29,427 nt of DNA from Ichthyophonus hoferi. Taxonomy: Eukaryota > Opisthokonta > Ichthyosporea > Ichthyophonida > Ichthyophonidae. Below, piece after piece: positions 1 through 10,796 of this stretch. The DNA is taken from assembly GCA_002751075.1 (NCBI GenBank), contig NAOQ01000258.1, forward strand, positions 26,552-55,978. Direction: 5' to 3'. The notes under the pieces are model-generated. The model was not told where the DNA came from and made no database searches. It saw only the letters and a program-made list of their open reading frames with translations. Position numbers and translations under genes: made by a program. Every line of letters starts with the position of its first letter. The first letter of the stretch is position 1.

Positions 1-78
1 CTATATTATACTCTACTATACTATACCATATACTATACTATACTATACACTATACTATATCATACACTATACTATACT
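1..78. repeat. (TATAC)n microsatellite
   Basis: An imperfect 5-base repeat of the TATAC/CTATA type fills the left edge and may continue beyond the window. The same motif family recurs in introns of the HRD1 gene near 16270 and 18900. It is low-complexity DNA with no coding content. Confidence 0.85.
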
Positions 79-1424
79 AGCATATGTTATTGTTCTTATG
101 TACTATTACTATGTATATAACTGTGAATACTAAAAGGTCATAAATGCGGAAGGATAAGTATTGAATTGAAAATTTTAATTTAAACGTCGTTTAATTAACT
201 TAGTAAAAGATAGTAAATAGAGTGACCAATAGGCCAGGGGATACAAGGCTAATGATTGGAGGGAGGGGTAGGGTTGATGGCTAACACTATATATGGTATG
301 TAGTCCCACTTCCTCTCTGCAGCCTGCACAATCTCAACGCAAAGAGGACCAATCACCGCCCTCTGCCGTGATGGGTATTGGCCATGGGTCATCCCCTTCC
401 CACAACCCCCCAGGGATAGGTGGGTGACATACCATATATAGATGCGTATATGCACTCACATATACCTCTATACCTATACATACATTTATCTACCCTTATT
501 ATAATTTAATACTATCCTGTGTTGCCGTTTTCTTTCCCCTTCCAGGACCCTCCAATGATTGGGCTGGTCTTGTATCTATATATAGGTGTGTAAGTAGTGG
601 TACAATAGAGTGAATGTCAGTATTTCTACGGCTATAAATAGATAACTTAACTCATGGCCCTCATAGGTAGAAAGGTAGCCAATCATTGGACGGTCTAGAT
701 TGTTACATTAGAAACATGTAGTATGACTGGAGTTATTCTATACTAAAAAGTATTTAACCAATCACATACCGGCCCAGGACCCTCCCCAAGTGACCCTCCT
801 ACTCTCTATGGCACCGATAATAGAAAAGTAAGCACTGATTTTATCTTGTCTCTTTCGTCATAGCAGGACTGTATTACTCTTTTTGGCAATGATAATATCC
901 AATAGGGTACAGCCATGCCTAGAGCTAGCCAATGGGATGTCTAGTTCACGTGCCAGTAGATGCCCATTCTACCGTAGCCTTGTGAGACCATTGCAAATGA
1001 TGAGGTCATAGTGAGGTCATAGAGAGGCGGGGTGGACGGCAGGATAGTGTCTGATCATATAGAATATAGATCATGTAGTTGCGGCTATATGATTGGGAGA
1101 CACATAATCTAATCTAAGTATCCACCAATGGGATCTAGACTAGCACAATTAATCGTCAAAGTAACCTCACAAAGAGATGGAAACTGAGCTTGCTGGCTAC
1201 CTAATATATATATATATGCGTGTGTGTGTGTTTATAATTAGATTAATCCGTATCTCCGCCTTTCTATTGGCTAATAACACACTTTATCTTGTTGTCTACC
1301 AATCCCTGTCCTCGTCCCCCTCTCAACCTATATTTATTATTTCGTGTGTTGTTTCTTTTTACCCCACTCTGTGTTCTATTCTTTACTTTCCTCCAATCTC
1401 TAGCAATTACCCAAAGATCGACCA
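79..1424. other. 5' flank of the SPT3 gene
   Basis: No convincing gene was found here. A 68-codon minus-strand frame at 249-455 opens with GTG rather than ATG and resembles nothing I know. The stretch is rich in CCAAT and ATTGG pentamers, including CCAATGATTGG near 553 and its reverse complement CCAATCATTGG near 680. A good splice acceptor (pyrimidine-rich tract ending TCTCTAG at 1403) lies 21 bases before the chosen SPT3 ATG. SPT3 therefore probably has an upstream exon in this region, 5' untranslated or briefly coding, which I could not locate. Confidence 0.5.
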
Positions 1425-4400
1425 ATGACCTTAAATCCTAATGCCACCACCACCCCACCTTCCCCTAAGGATGACGTATATGGCGTGGAGGTGGGGCCAA
1501 TCACCAGGGTCATAGAGTCCACCAATCCAGAGCTCTATTACCCCGATGAGATCGCAACTATGATGCATGCAGCCGGTGACAGTCCCAATCCTGACCCACT
1601 CACAATTGAGCTACTGGAAAATACCTTGAGAGATCAGATGCAGCTATTGGTAGGCAGAGGGGGGTCTATAGAGAGGGAGAAGGGGGGTCTATAGAGGGGG
1701 AATGTACATAGAGTTATTATCCAATCAGGAAGGGAACCATATGTATGTTATAGTAATAGATAGGTCAAGTGTACAAGTAAGCGTGAATGGGTTTATTTAA
1801 TGTCTGTCTTGTATCTACACACTAGACACCGGAGTAACCGCATGTTGAGAGGTACTCCAGGCCAATAGAATGCCGCGGATTATTAATCTCCTTTGCCCTC
1901 TCCTACAGTACCTGCTTTCTCTAGATGCTATGAAGGCCAGGAGGGGGAGGTATCTAAGTCTGGAGGATCTCTTGGTTCCCATTCGTCGTAATAAGGTTTG
2001 TCTTCTCTCATTGGTTGTTATTTTGAAACAGGTACGTACAGGGTCTAGCCAATAGGTGTGGTTACTTGCTATATTTTACCTGATTTAAATGTTCGTTATT
2101 AGGGTGTAGCTCAGTATTGTAAATATCCATATGCGGCTAGAAAGGTATATCCCTATAGATTCCCATATATGTCTTTACCATTAGGGTTTTATATTAATTT
2201 AATGCCATAGTATGATTGATTGTTGATAGTAGAGAGGTTTTGCATAAATAAAAATGGCACTTTTAATCTAATTGTACTGATTGGAGGCCTCTAGATGATG
2301 GTTATTTATATATCTATATCCTATTCCTATTCTACGGCTATCATTTGATCCTAATTATGGTCCAATCGCATGATACCTGCGACTCTACTTATTTCTTCTG
2401 CCATTGACGCCATATTATTGTCTTATAGAGTCTTATGGTCCGCTTAACCGACTTCTTAAATGTGGCCAATATACGGCCCCTACACGAACACAGTCGGGAA
2501 GGTAGGGTTGGTTTCCCTGGCTACCGCATATATTATGGCATGTAGTAATAGCCATATATAGTTAGTGTATAGTTATAGTATATAGTTATAATGATAGTGG
2601 TAGTCTCCGTCTATCATAATGACACCCTTACTCTGCCTCTCCCTCTTCCTCTCCCTCTCCCTCTCCCTCTCCCTCCTACCCTATATACCAGATGATACCA
2701 ACAGTGATAATCCTTTACCCCCCCTCTATGAGGAGACCTATGGCATCCAATCAGATCCTCTCTATGCCGTCATGGTGCCAGCCCTCCTTCCCGTAGGCCC
2801 TACAGAGGTTGGTCCGTATCGTAGACGCGTGCCCTGGAGTATAAGGCGAGCACTGTCTGACATCATACCAGGTAGGTAGGGGGCTATCATGTCTTGAATA
2901 TGGTCTTATTTACTCTCTCTCCCTCTCTCTCCCTCTATGTACTCTATATATTCTATATACTTGCCTGGCCATGCCTGTACTCTAGGGTGGTAGCTCTATA
3001 CCGAGTCCCTATGTGTAGTGAATAGTGTATTGTAGAGGTAAGCAACAGTAACTGCTGTCTATGATTACTGCAGGCCAAGCTATAGTATAGCATATCATAA
3101 TTATAATAATTATACCCATTGGCCACAGCTAATTAACATATGTATGTAACCAATAGATAGTGTCATAGAAGGACCTCGATTAGGGGACGCCACTCATATG
3201 AAGAGAGTGATGGTAAGTGTTGCATGTAGGGTAGATGTAGGGTAGGTATAAAATAAATGTAGGGTTGCAAATGCTATATAATATGGTTGCATAAACTGTG
3301 CTTGTATGGCCATGGCCTATTAAGTGTTGATTACCTCACACTAGGGAGGAAGAGGTAGTAAATAATGTTGTATAAATATGCAGAGGGCGGAGAAAAGGAC
3401 CCGAGACATGACAGTGGATGAATATCTGGCCTATACAGCCTGCAGACAGTTTGGTGTGAGCACTATGGTTAGTCGATCTGGTCTGTTATTAATACTACTA
3501 CTATGTTATTAATACTATTACTATGTTATTAATACTACTACTATGTTATTAATACTACTACTATGTTATTAATATTACTACTATGTTATTAATACTATTA
3601 CTATGTTATTAATATTATGACTATGTTATTAATATTATTACTATGTTATTAATATTATTACTATGTTATTAATACTATAACTCTCCCTTCTCGGTCTCTC
3701 TCAGCCTGTCTTGAACATTACATCATACCCATAAAAAATTGTTTTTTTGTCTTGATGGTAAATGTATAATCAATCCTCTTGTTTTAAAATTAAATATTTA
3801 CCATGTCGATTATGCCTTTTTCTCATTGGTGTTCGTGTGATCTCCGACCAATGAAGCAGTTTACTGACACTGACATATATGTTAAGAAAGAATGGCTTTA
3901 TTATTTTATAAAATAATAGGAATGGGACCAATCACTATCAACCCCAAGGGAGGACTGACCAGTGGTAGGGATACAGATCGACCCCTTCGACCAATGGATT
4001 ACCCCCACTACCATCAGTGATTATATCAAGCCTACCAATCAGGTGTCTACTGTCTTCCCTTTCCTGGCCTGGGAGACAGTCAGAAAGGTGAGCTAATCAT
4101 ATCTATTACTTTACTCTTATATCCAATTGTATCTATTGCTTTATTCTTATATTTTTTTAATCCTTCCCTTGTCTGGATCAAGCAGTCTCGGGGATCCTAT
4201 CTATGTAGTGTAATAGTACACTACCCTACATATACTTGTATTCTATTCTCTATAGGTGGATGCTATTGGTATTGTATATCTACTCATTGATTCTATCACC
4301 CCATTCCCTTTTTTTTAAAAACCTTATATACCTTATATATCATATACCACACATAACATTTCCATTGCTCTTCTCTGCTTATGTCCTTTTCTCTCTCCCT

Positions 4401-5843
4401 CCTCCTCTCCCTCTTCCTCTTTCTCTTCCTCTCTTTATTATTATGTCTTTCCTTCACAGCTCTGGTTAAGCCAGTGAAAAGGGGGTAAATCAGATAAAAT
4501 ATAGGAGGAAAGGTGATTGGTTTGATAAAGGGAGCAGGGTAGAGAGGGTGATAGTATAGCTATCCATGATATGATAAATAAACAATCTTAATCATTAAGG
4601 GTGCACTGCCGGCCAATAAATAAGGCGATTGCACTACAAAGAGCCAATGGGAGTGATATGTTCGAATTATAGCCCAATCAGGACATTTATACGGTTAGCA
4701 CCTTTACCTTTATTACGTGTTTAGCCATTAATAATCCATCTTTAACAGCTAACCGAAAAGTCATTGGATTGCCAAGTTGAACGTCATAGGGTGATGCTCA
4801 AGGTAAGCCCACCAATAAAATACAAGATATGGGTATACATGATTTATACTATAGGCTGGTTGCATGTGTATAGTAGGGATTAATCTTGGAGTATACTGGT
4901 GCCTGTCGATTGGTCCTTGGCATGCATGAAAGAGACCCATTGGTTCAACAATGTACTCCCAAGTCCTAACTGGTTAATAAAGGTGGACCCCAGAATTATA
5001 GGTGATTGGACAGTTGGTTTGTTAATAATAGCACACACTGAGATAGTTAATCTGAATAGTGCAGACTATATCACTAGCTCGTGATTGGTGTATAATTAAA
5101 TGCTAACTCTATCCTCCCCTAGTTACAATCTACGCAGCCCCGTGACGTCAAGTGCTCTCTCTTTACCGTACGTTCGGTAGGCTACACTTGGCTGTCTACC
5201 TCTCTCTCTCTCTCTTTACTTCTAGAGTTATTGGTGGCGGCTTGGCATTTTAACAACGAGTGGTCTAACCTAACTGGTCCTTTTAATCCTTTTAATTTAA
5301 TGTGCCAATTATAACAACTAGTGGTATTAACATGATGTGGTAGTGACCCACGTTCCACGTTCCTTTCATGCCCTGTCCTCTATGCTGGTCTGTTAATTGC
5401 TCCTCCTCCATCTCTCTCATACACTCATTCTCCTTCCTTCTATCTAGTTTTTGTTCCTTTCCTCTCCTTTATGGCTCAACTCATACCTTTTCTACATGCC
5501 TAGTGCCTAGTTAAACCGCCATGTACCCTCCTATATTCACCTATAACTGCTTCAGTGTCGCGCTGGTTTCTTGGCAGCCTCGCATATAGTTATATACATA
5601 AACATGTGTTGCCTTGACAACCTATACCCACATATACACATATACTATATGCTCACCTATGGCTACCCCGCTTTCTTTCTTTCTTTGCAGTTACCAGCAG
5701 ATGTCCTGGCCAAAGAAACCCTACAAGTAGAAGATCTGACTAGAGCCCTACGGCAGTATCATCAACAACCTCACGTAATGGCAGATATGGGTGGGAGGCC
5801 ATCCTTACCTGCATGCTACTCAGTTCTTCTCTCCACTACTTAG
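1425..5843 (+). CDS. SUPT3H: SPT3 homologue, SAGA complex histone-fold subunit (10 exons)
   Basis: SPT3 is a nuclear subunit of the SAGA co-activator. It contributes a head-to-tail pair of histone folds and contacts TBP. Exons read at 1425-1649, 1909-1995, 2429-2501, 2692-2871, 3157-3212, 3384-3467, 3977-4087, 4749-4802, 5123-5176 and 5691-5843 join in frame to 358 residues; human SPT3 is slightly over 300. The N-terminal fold spans about residues 38-115: YYPDEIATMMHAAGD matches human SFATELQSMMYSLGD, and YLSLEDLLVPIRRNK matches ARVITPEDLLFLMRKDK. The basic stretch RAEKRTRDM (about 208-216) matches human RAERQTRIM. The C-terminal fold begins at FDQWITPTTISDYIKPT, then FPFLAWETVRKL (human MEILAYLAYETVAQL), and ends with LQVEDLTRALRQY (human IQPCHIREAIRRY). 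A poorly conserved acidic, proline-rich linker (exon 4) sits between the folds. Three things are uncertain. The start could lie further upstream, because the frame stays open for seven codons back to an acceptor. The exon 6 donor could be at 3453, 3456 or 3467. The intron after 5176 stays open in frame for over 40 codons. Confidence 0.92.
3483..3681. repeat. 20-bp minisatellite, about 10 copies, in SPT3 intron 6
   Basis: About ten head-to-tail copies of a 20-base unit built on TGTTATTAATACTACTACTA fill this stretch. Copies differ at a few T/C or A/G positions, and the array stops sharply at a pyrimidine-rich segment. It lies wholly inside the intron between the exons ending near 3467 and starting at 3977. 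Confidence 0.95.
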
Positions 5844-6627
5844 ACCACATAGGACTTTGTACGGTATACGGTACATTGGTACGCGTAAAGGAGGGATGGT
5901 GAAGATATACAACCAAGGGAAGGAAGTGTGCACTGGCTATTAAGCCATGTGAGGTACTTACTGCCTAGATTTGATGGTCATCTTTGGCCTACCAATAATA
6001 TAAGAGGGAGCGAGAGGGGGATAGGCCGGCAGATATTATCGTGGGGGGATAAGAGCTCTAGATCCTGCATATCCTGATTGGATCATGGTACAATGCAATG
6101 ATAGTATTGGCTGTGATGTGTGATTCACATTGGTATCCATGACAACTCCTCTTCATTCCACTAATGGTTGTTGTTTCCTAATACCCTCTATGATTATTGT
6201 GATTGCATGGTTGGCTCGATATCATGTCTTCCTAGGAGTTAACCTTATATGGCTAAAAGAACAGCCTAACAAGAGGGGCATACAGCCCCCTTAGGGTGTG
6301 CTAAACCAATCATGTGATAGTATACACTAGTCTTAACCAATCATAACCCTTGGGGTATACTGCTTGAGATAGTCCCTAGTTATTAGCTATTATTAGAATA
6401 TATTTAATATCTATCACCACATTGGATCTTACCGGAGGACCTGCCATATAAGGCAGTGGTTGATATGGGAGACACATATCTGACTTGTTACTATGACTGC
6501 TATCCTGGTATATCTGGGTCCCTGGCCGTTCATATATACATAATGTGTCATTACACCCTCTGCTTACCTTTGGTCGTTTGAATGTCGATGATAATACTAA
6601 ATAAATGGCAGTGCTGGTCACTGTTAG
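5844..6627. other. Spacer downstream of SPT3
   Basis: No gene is supported. On the minus strand, an open frame below 6645 starts with TTG, not ATG, and has a stop just upstream. It nevertheless carries two strong 5' splice sites: AAAG/gtaagc, exon edge at 6568, and CCG/gtaaga, exon edge at 6433. A possible acceptor in between, after GGCCAG, would define a 46-base intron. The pieces match no protein I know. Confidence 0.35.
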
Positions 6628-6760
6628 CAATACCACTATCTCCAATGTTTATGTTTATCTTTTTATTACTCCAATCCTCACATAGTAGGATGTAACAATA
6701 TCACTATCTCTAATGTTTATGTTTATCTTTTTATTAATCTAATCCTCATATAGTATGATG
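6628..6760. repeat. 68-bp direct tandem duplication
   Basis: Two copies with a 68-base period, 6628-6695 and 6696-6760, share the block CACTATCTC(C/T)AATGTTTATG and the pyrimidine tract that follows it. They differ at only a handful of positions. Each copy ends in a good splice-acceptor context (CCTCAYATAG). Only the second copy leads into a long open frame, at 6754. Confidence 0.85.
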
Positions 6761-7047
6761 GCGGTCATGATAACTATCCTATCACAATAGGTAGGCAGCA
6801 GGTCTCTTTTAACCCACCACCAAAGAACCTATCCTATGTACAGGCCTTGCCTGTCGTACTATTGCCACCCTTTCTTATATCTCGAGGATATACTGACCTA
6901 GAAAAGGGAATTTGAAACCCATATCAAGAGAGAGGCAATGGGAAGACTAAAAGGGCATTCTCCTATACCATAAGAATAAAAGAGAGGAAGGTCTACACAC
7001 CAGTTAATGCTGAGGACCGCCAGTTAACTCACAAAGGTACTTCATAA
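6754..7047 (+). other. Unrecognised coding-like block (candidate exon or decayed gene)
   Basis: After the acceptor CCTCATATAG, a frame is open for 53 codons to a TGA at 6913. It begins YDGGHDNYPITIGRQQVSF and includes NPPPKNLSYVQALP and LLPPFLISRGYTDLEKGI. The same frame then runs another 43 codons to 7047, including the lysine/arginine-rich stretch TKRAFSYTIRIKERKVYTP, before a possible GT donor. I do not recognise the family. No upstream exon was found. The single in-frame stop between two well-formed halves could mean a terminal exon followed by chance open sequence, or a decayed host gene. Base composition is less AT-rich than the flanks, which favours present or past coding. Confidence 0.25.
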
Positions 7048-7884
7048 ACAACCAATACGTAGTATAGAGCTTCACAGATATGATAATGTAAGAAGAAGCA
7101 AGATTGAAACCAGGTGGCCAGCCCTTTTAGTATTGCAGATAATGACATATTTTCAGTTTTATTTACATTATTGCCAAAGAAGCTACAGAAAGGTTTCAAT
7201 CGACTTTAAATTAGTTTATCTAGTTAGAGACAGGCAGGAAGGAGGTTATGACAAACAACACAGTAGCCAGTAAGAGTTCATCAGAGGCCTCGCTATAGTT
7301 CTTTCTCAGCCGCTATAAATAAACATCAATTTTTGGTTTTTTCTTGTAAACAATAGCCAATATTCAATTTAATCTGACATAAAATACACCGGTGACGACC
7401 CTGGACATAAAGAATATATGAGTACAGTATAAGTCACAGGACCAACAAAACGCAGATACCTATGGCTTAAAAACATGCGTACTCGTGACGATAATGCATT
7501 GAAATCACACGGTGGAAACCTAAGTTATATCCAACAGCACCGTACACAATATGAAAACTATTAAGTCGGTATAGTACATAGTACATAGTTTTGGACATCG
7601 CACAACAATACTCCAATGATTTGATGTATATGTATATCAATATACAAGGTGGCACAAAATATTGCCAAATAAAAAACTTGCACTTAGGACATTTCAGCCA
7701 AGATAATAAGGACGTATAATTAAACATACAATCAAAACTCTATTTGTCGCCCGTAAGTTAATTTAACGGCAAGCGGGGTTGTATTAAAAATAGTCCACAG
7801 GAGATGTGTTACAGGTGCATAACAATACCAATAAAAAAGGCGTCCATTGCCCCATCACGTTGTCTTTTTGAAGAAGTATTTTTT
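7048..7884. other. AT-rich spacer, probably including the G-gamma 3' UTR
   Basis: Nothing coding is supported. An 86-codon minus-strand frame at 7467-7727 has biased, low-complexity composition (tyrosine- and isoleucine-rich) and resembles nothing. Because the G-gamma gene ends at 7885 on the minus strand, part of this stretch is probably its 3' untranslated region. I saw no clear AATAAA on that strand near the stop. Confidence 0.4.
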
Positions 7885-8100
7885 TCAGAGAATAATGCAT
7901 CCTCCAGCTCCCTTCTTAGAGTATGGGTTGTCCTTGTCTTCAAATTTTCCCCACACTGAGGGCACGAGAGGGTCTTTTGTCTCAGAACAGAATTTTTTCA
8001 AGGCACTACTAGCCTCAGAAACCTTTATCCGGGGAAGCTCTAGTTCAGCTAGTAAGCGATCATTTTGGGCCTCCAGGCGCTGAACGCGTGCGTCTGACAT
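7885..8100 (-). CDS. Heterotrimeric G-protein gamma subunit
   Basis: This is a 71-residue G-protein gamma subunit. It pairs with G-beta through a coiled coil and anchors the dimer to the membrane. The chosen ATG (8098-8100) gives the start MSDARVQRLEAQNDRLLAEL; the frame is open for 12 more codons upstream but those look non-coding. Family marks are the N-terminal coiled-coil helix, then RIKVSEASSALKKFCSE (vertebrate gammas have RIKVSKAAADLMAYCE), then DPLVPSV and the signature DNPYSKK (vertebrate ENPFREK). The C-terminus is the CaaX box CIIL, as in human GNG12. The final leucine predicts geranylgeranylation, then removal of the last three residues and carboxymethylation. The coding region is a single exon, whereas vertebrate gamma genes usually split it in two. 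The insert WGKFEDKDNPY makes the loop between DPL and NPY longer than in human gammas. The subtype cannot be assigned. Family call is secure. Confidence 0.94.
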   Translation of the reverse strand: MSDARVQRLEAQNDRLLAELELPRIKVSEASSALKKFCSETKDPLVPSVWGKFEDKDNPYSKKGAGGCIIL

Positions 8101-10055
8101 TGTAACGAAATAGACGATAAAAAATTCTGATAACAATTATATTAATAAAAAATTATAAGTTTCAATTTCAAACACATACATTATTTAAAAATACACGAAT
8201 GTTGTTCTAAAAGAAAAAATCGAAACTTCGTTTTTTGTTTGATGATCAGCAAATGACAGGTTGTCAAATAGTGTTATATGCACCCGTGATTTTAATTCTT
8301 ATTTGTTATTAAATCTATTTAAGCCTATCAAATATTATTTTAAAGCTTGTAAGATGTACTAACTCTTGCATTGTTCTCAATTTCATAATATTTTATCTTT
8401 ACACAATTATTTTATTAAATTATTCTTATTTTTTTACGTTGCAATCAATATCTTTATTAAAAATTGAGTATTTTAAAAAGGATGGTTTTATATTTTCTGT
8501 GAAAAAATGAGTAACTGAACTTGGTTAGTTACAATCCTACCAATGTTTAAATAAAGACAAGGCTACGAGAGATCATCTTAAAAGCGAGCCAATTATACAT
8601 AAATCACATATTTGCTTAACAATAAAACAGTATAAAACAATTAGTAATATAACGGACTATATAAATTATGCTTAGGAAATCGAATGCGTTTCCTTCGTGT
8701 TTATTTTCATTCCTCAATATTTGTAATACAATGTTTACTTTATATCGTCGAAACTTGTTTTTTAAGTCCTTTTTGAGATTTTTATTCAATAATTTTTCTT
8801 TTTGCCGTAGTTGTGTCTTCGGTATCTATGCCACTATCCGGTATTAATAGGCATCAATAAATAATAACTAATTGGGGGCTTTTTCTCGCTAGTCCTTTTA
8901 CACGTCTTCCATTTTGACTTTTCACATACGCCCATAAGAAAGCATCCTATTGGGAAAGTTAAAAATAAGTGCGAATAAAAAAATTAAAACAAAACGAAAG
9001 AGACTTGAAGATAATTTTTATCTTGGCTTTTTTGATATAATTGGAAACAAAATACTGTCCGGTAATACTGGATTTTGTCATGATTTGTTAAAAGGTTCTG
9101 GTAAAATCCCCGACAATAGTTTTTGTAAAGGATAGTATTCATTTTTTAGCTACAGGATCTTTTTTAAAGTATTAGCTGTTGAGGTCGACTCTTTTTATAG
9201 GCTCGGGTTGTTTTATAACTTGATTCACATTTTAGCTTAACTTATTTCTGCCGTCCTCAATTTTCATTTTCTGCTACATTTGTTTTCCAAATATAAGTTG
9301 AGTTTACTTGCCTTGGACTATTTAACAAAACTACCATGTATTGAATACTGGGCGTCATTTAAATGAAATACACGAAACCAATTGCATTTTATGTGAATTT
9401 ACTTGTGACAACATACTGTGGTGAGACAACTAACTCATATTTATTAACGTATTGTGATAGCTGTTCCAGTTCTAATATTTTAGGGCAATTTATTAGCTAT
9501 ATGCAAATTTTACTTTAGGAATTGAGTGGGCCAAGTTGAGGAAAACAAAGTACTATACTACATATGGAGATAGACAGTTCAAAATACTTATATTTGTACG
9601 AAAAATTATAATTTTTGTATTTGTCAGTACTTGGTTGGTTGCCGCAGTGAGGGTATATTTAAGCCGGATTATTCGACATATAGCATTAGCTATACTGGTA
9701 TGCGATATAAATATACAATATCAGTCATCTGACTTTAAATTGGGCTATTTTCTTTGAACTACTGGGATTCTTTTTAGACTTACACACAAAAGGCTCCAAA
9801 TCATCCTAAAATTTTAAACCCAGGCAGTTGGTTCATGTTTAACAAAACGTTTTATAGTTAGAAATGCACCTTGTCCACATCCTTCCAAAATTAGTTTAGC
9901 TCACAAGAAAGTTCACTGAGGACTTGTGAGTAAAGATAAATACGTTGCATGCACTCGTAGTTAATTAATTGTTGTAATTAATTGGGCTCCAGAATTGTTA
10001 CTGGGGACCTAAGTATTGTACTTGATTTTATAGTTTTTTTAACAAATTATTTGCT

Positions 10056-10072
10056 AAAAAAAAAAAAAAAAA
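10056..10072. repeat. A-tract, 17 bases
   Basis: This is a run of 17 A. Such runs can be the tail of a retrotransposed copy, but no target-site duplication or gene-like sequence was found next to it. A longer run of 23 A at 15365-15387 lies inside an HRD1 intron. Confidence 0.8.
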
Positions 10073-10574
10073 TTTCAATTTTCAAGTGCCTCTATCAGTA
10101 AGCTATTTGATGTAAAATAATTGATGTTCTGCTATTTAGTGAACTGTTAAAACCATAGGGTTCGTTTTGTAATTTATAGGCAAGATAAGCTTTAACTATC
10201 AATTGTATTTATTACAATGGGATATATTGGCCTTATTATGCTATTATGGTTGAAATGGTTATAGTAACCTATTTGGTTATCAAAATCATGTAGTGACATA
10301 CATTTGTTGGTTATACTTAACTGTGTAATCAATTCATGATAGTTTTGGTTTCACTGGGTAAAAGACCTTAATGCCAATGTTTTAGATGGTAATAAAATAA
10401 AAAACATCTATATAGCTATCTTTACTTGATTAATAAGCCAAATATTTGATATATTTATTTCGGATGCAACTAGTATGATAATATTCTGGAAATACATATT
10501 TGCATGCTAATGAAAAGCCGAAAAATAAAAACGGATAAAGCAGAACAAAAATATCAATAACAACCTTATTCGTA

Positions 10575-10796
10575 TTACATGCTTGTCGATTTAATTTTTA
10601 TATCACTCTTTGAATTTCGACATTTATTGATCAAGGGGATGAAGTATGAAAGCCAATTTGAGTAACCAACTTGTGAAGAGCTAATTCTTTCGTTATTATA
10701 AGAGCGTAACGCATCGGCTTTCCACCGATTGGTCATGCATTGGTTGTTCAAATTCAGTTGACCAATGGGTTCAATGTCAGTCATCTTAACAGACAT
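10575..10796 (-). CDS. Hypothetical 73-residue ORF
   Basis: An ATG-initiated frame of 73 codons begins MSVKMTDIEPIGQLNLNN and contains RWKADALRSYNNERI and YSNWLSYFIPLINKC. Its base composition is more balanced than the surrounding DNA, and an ATG-led frame of this length is unusual here. There is no signal peptide or membrane segment. The opening (short hydrophobic lead, then an N-x-x-RWK stretch) is faintly like the start of some retroelement gag-type proteins, so it may be a fossil fragment. The resemblance is too weak to name. No splice sites were assigned. Confidence 0.2.
   Translation of the reverse strand: MSVKMTDIEPIGQLNLNNQCMTNRWKADALRSYNNERISSSQVGYSNWLSYFIPLINKCRNSKSDIKIKSTSM

Noticed and set aside
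249-455. 68-codon minus-strand frame upstream of SPT3
   Set aside because: It starts with GTG, has no assignable splice sites and resembles no family.
1177-1428. 83-codon plus-strand frame overlapping the SPT3 start
   Set aside because: It is in another frame, rich in tyrosine, serine and isoleucine from AT- and CT-rich DNA, and ends at the SPT3 start; it looks like intron or 5' UTR.
2619-2691. Leucine/serine-rich start that looks like a signal peptide before SPT3 exon 4
   Set aside because: It is a (CTCCCT)n pyrimidine tract translated in frame and serves as the acceptor tract of intron 3.
4236-4469. Hydrophobic 77-codon frame in SPT3 intron 7
   Set aside because: It is pyrimidine-rich intron DNA. 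The acceptor at its end leads to a stop within a few codons, while the exon at 4749 matches SPT3.
4660-4680. TTCGAA-containing spots considered as tRNA B-boxes
   Set aside because: No matching A-box, acceptor stem or anticodon arm could be built around any of them.
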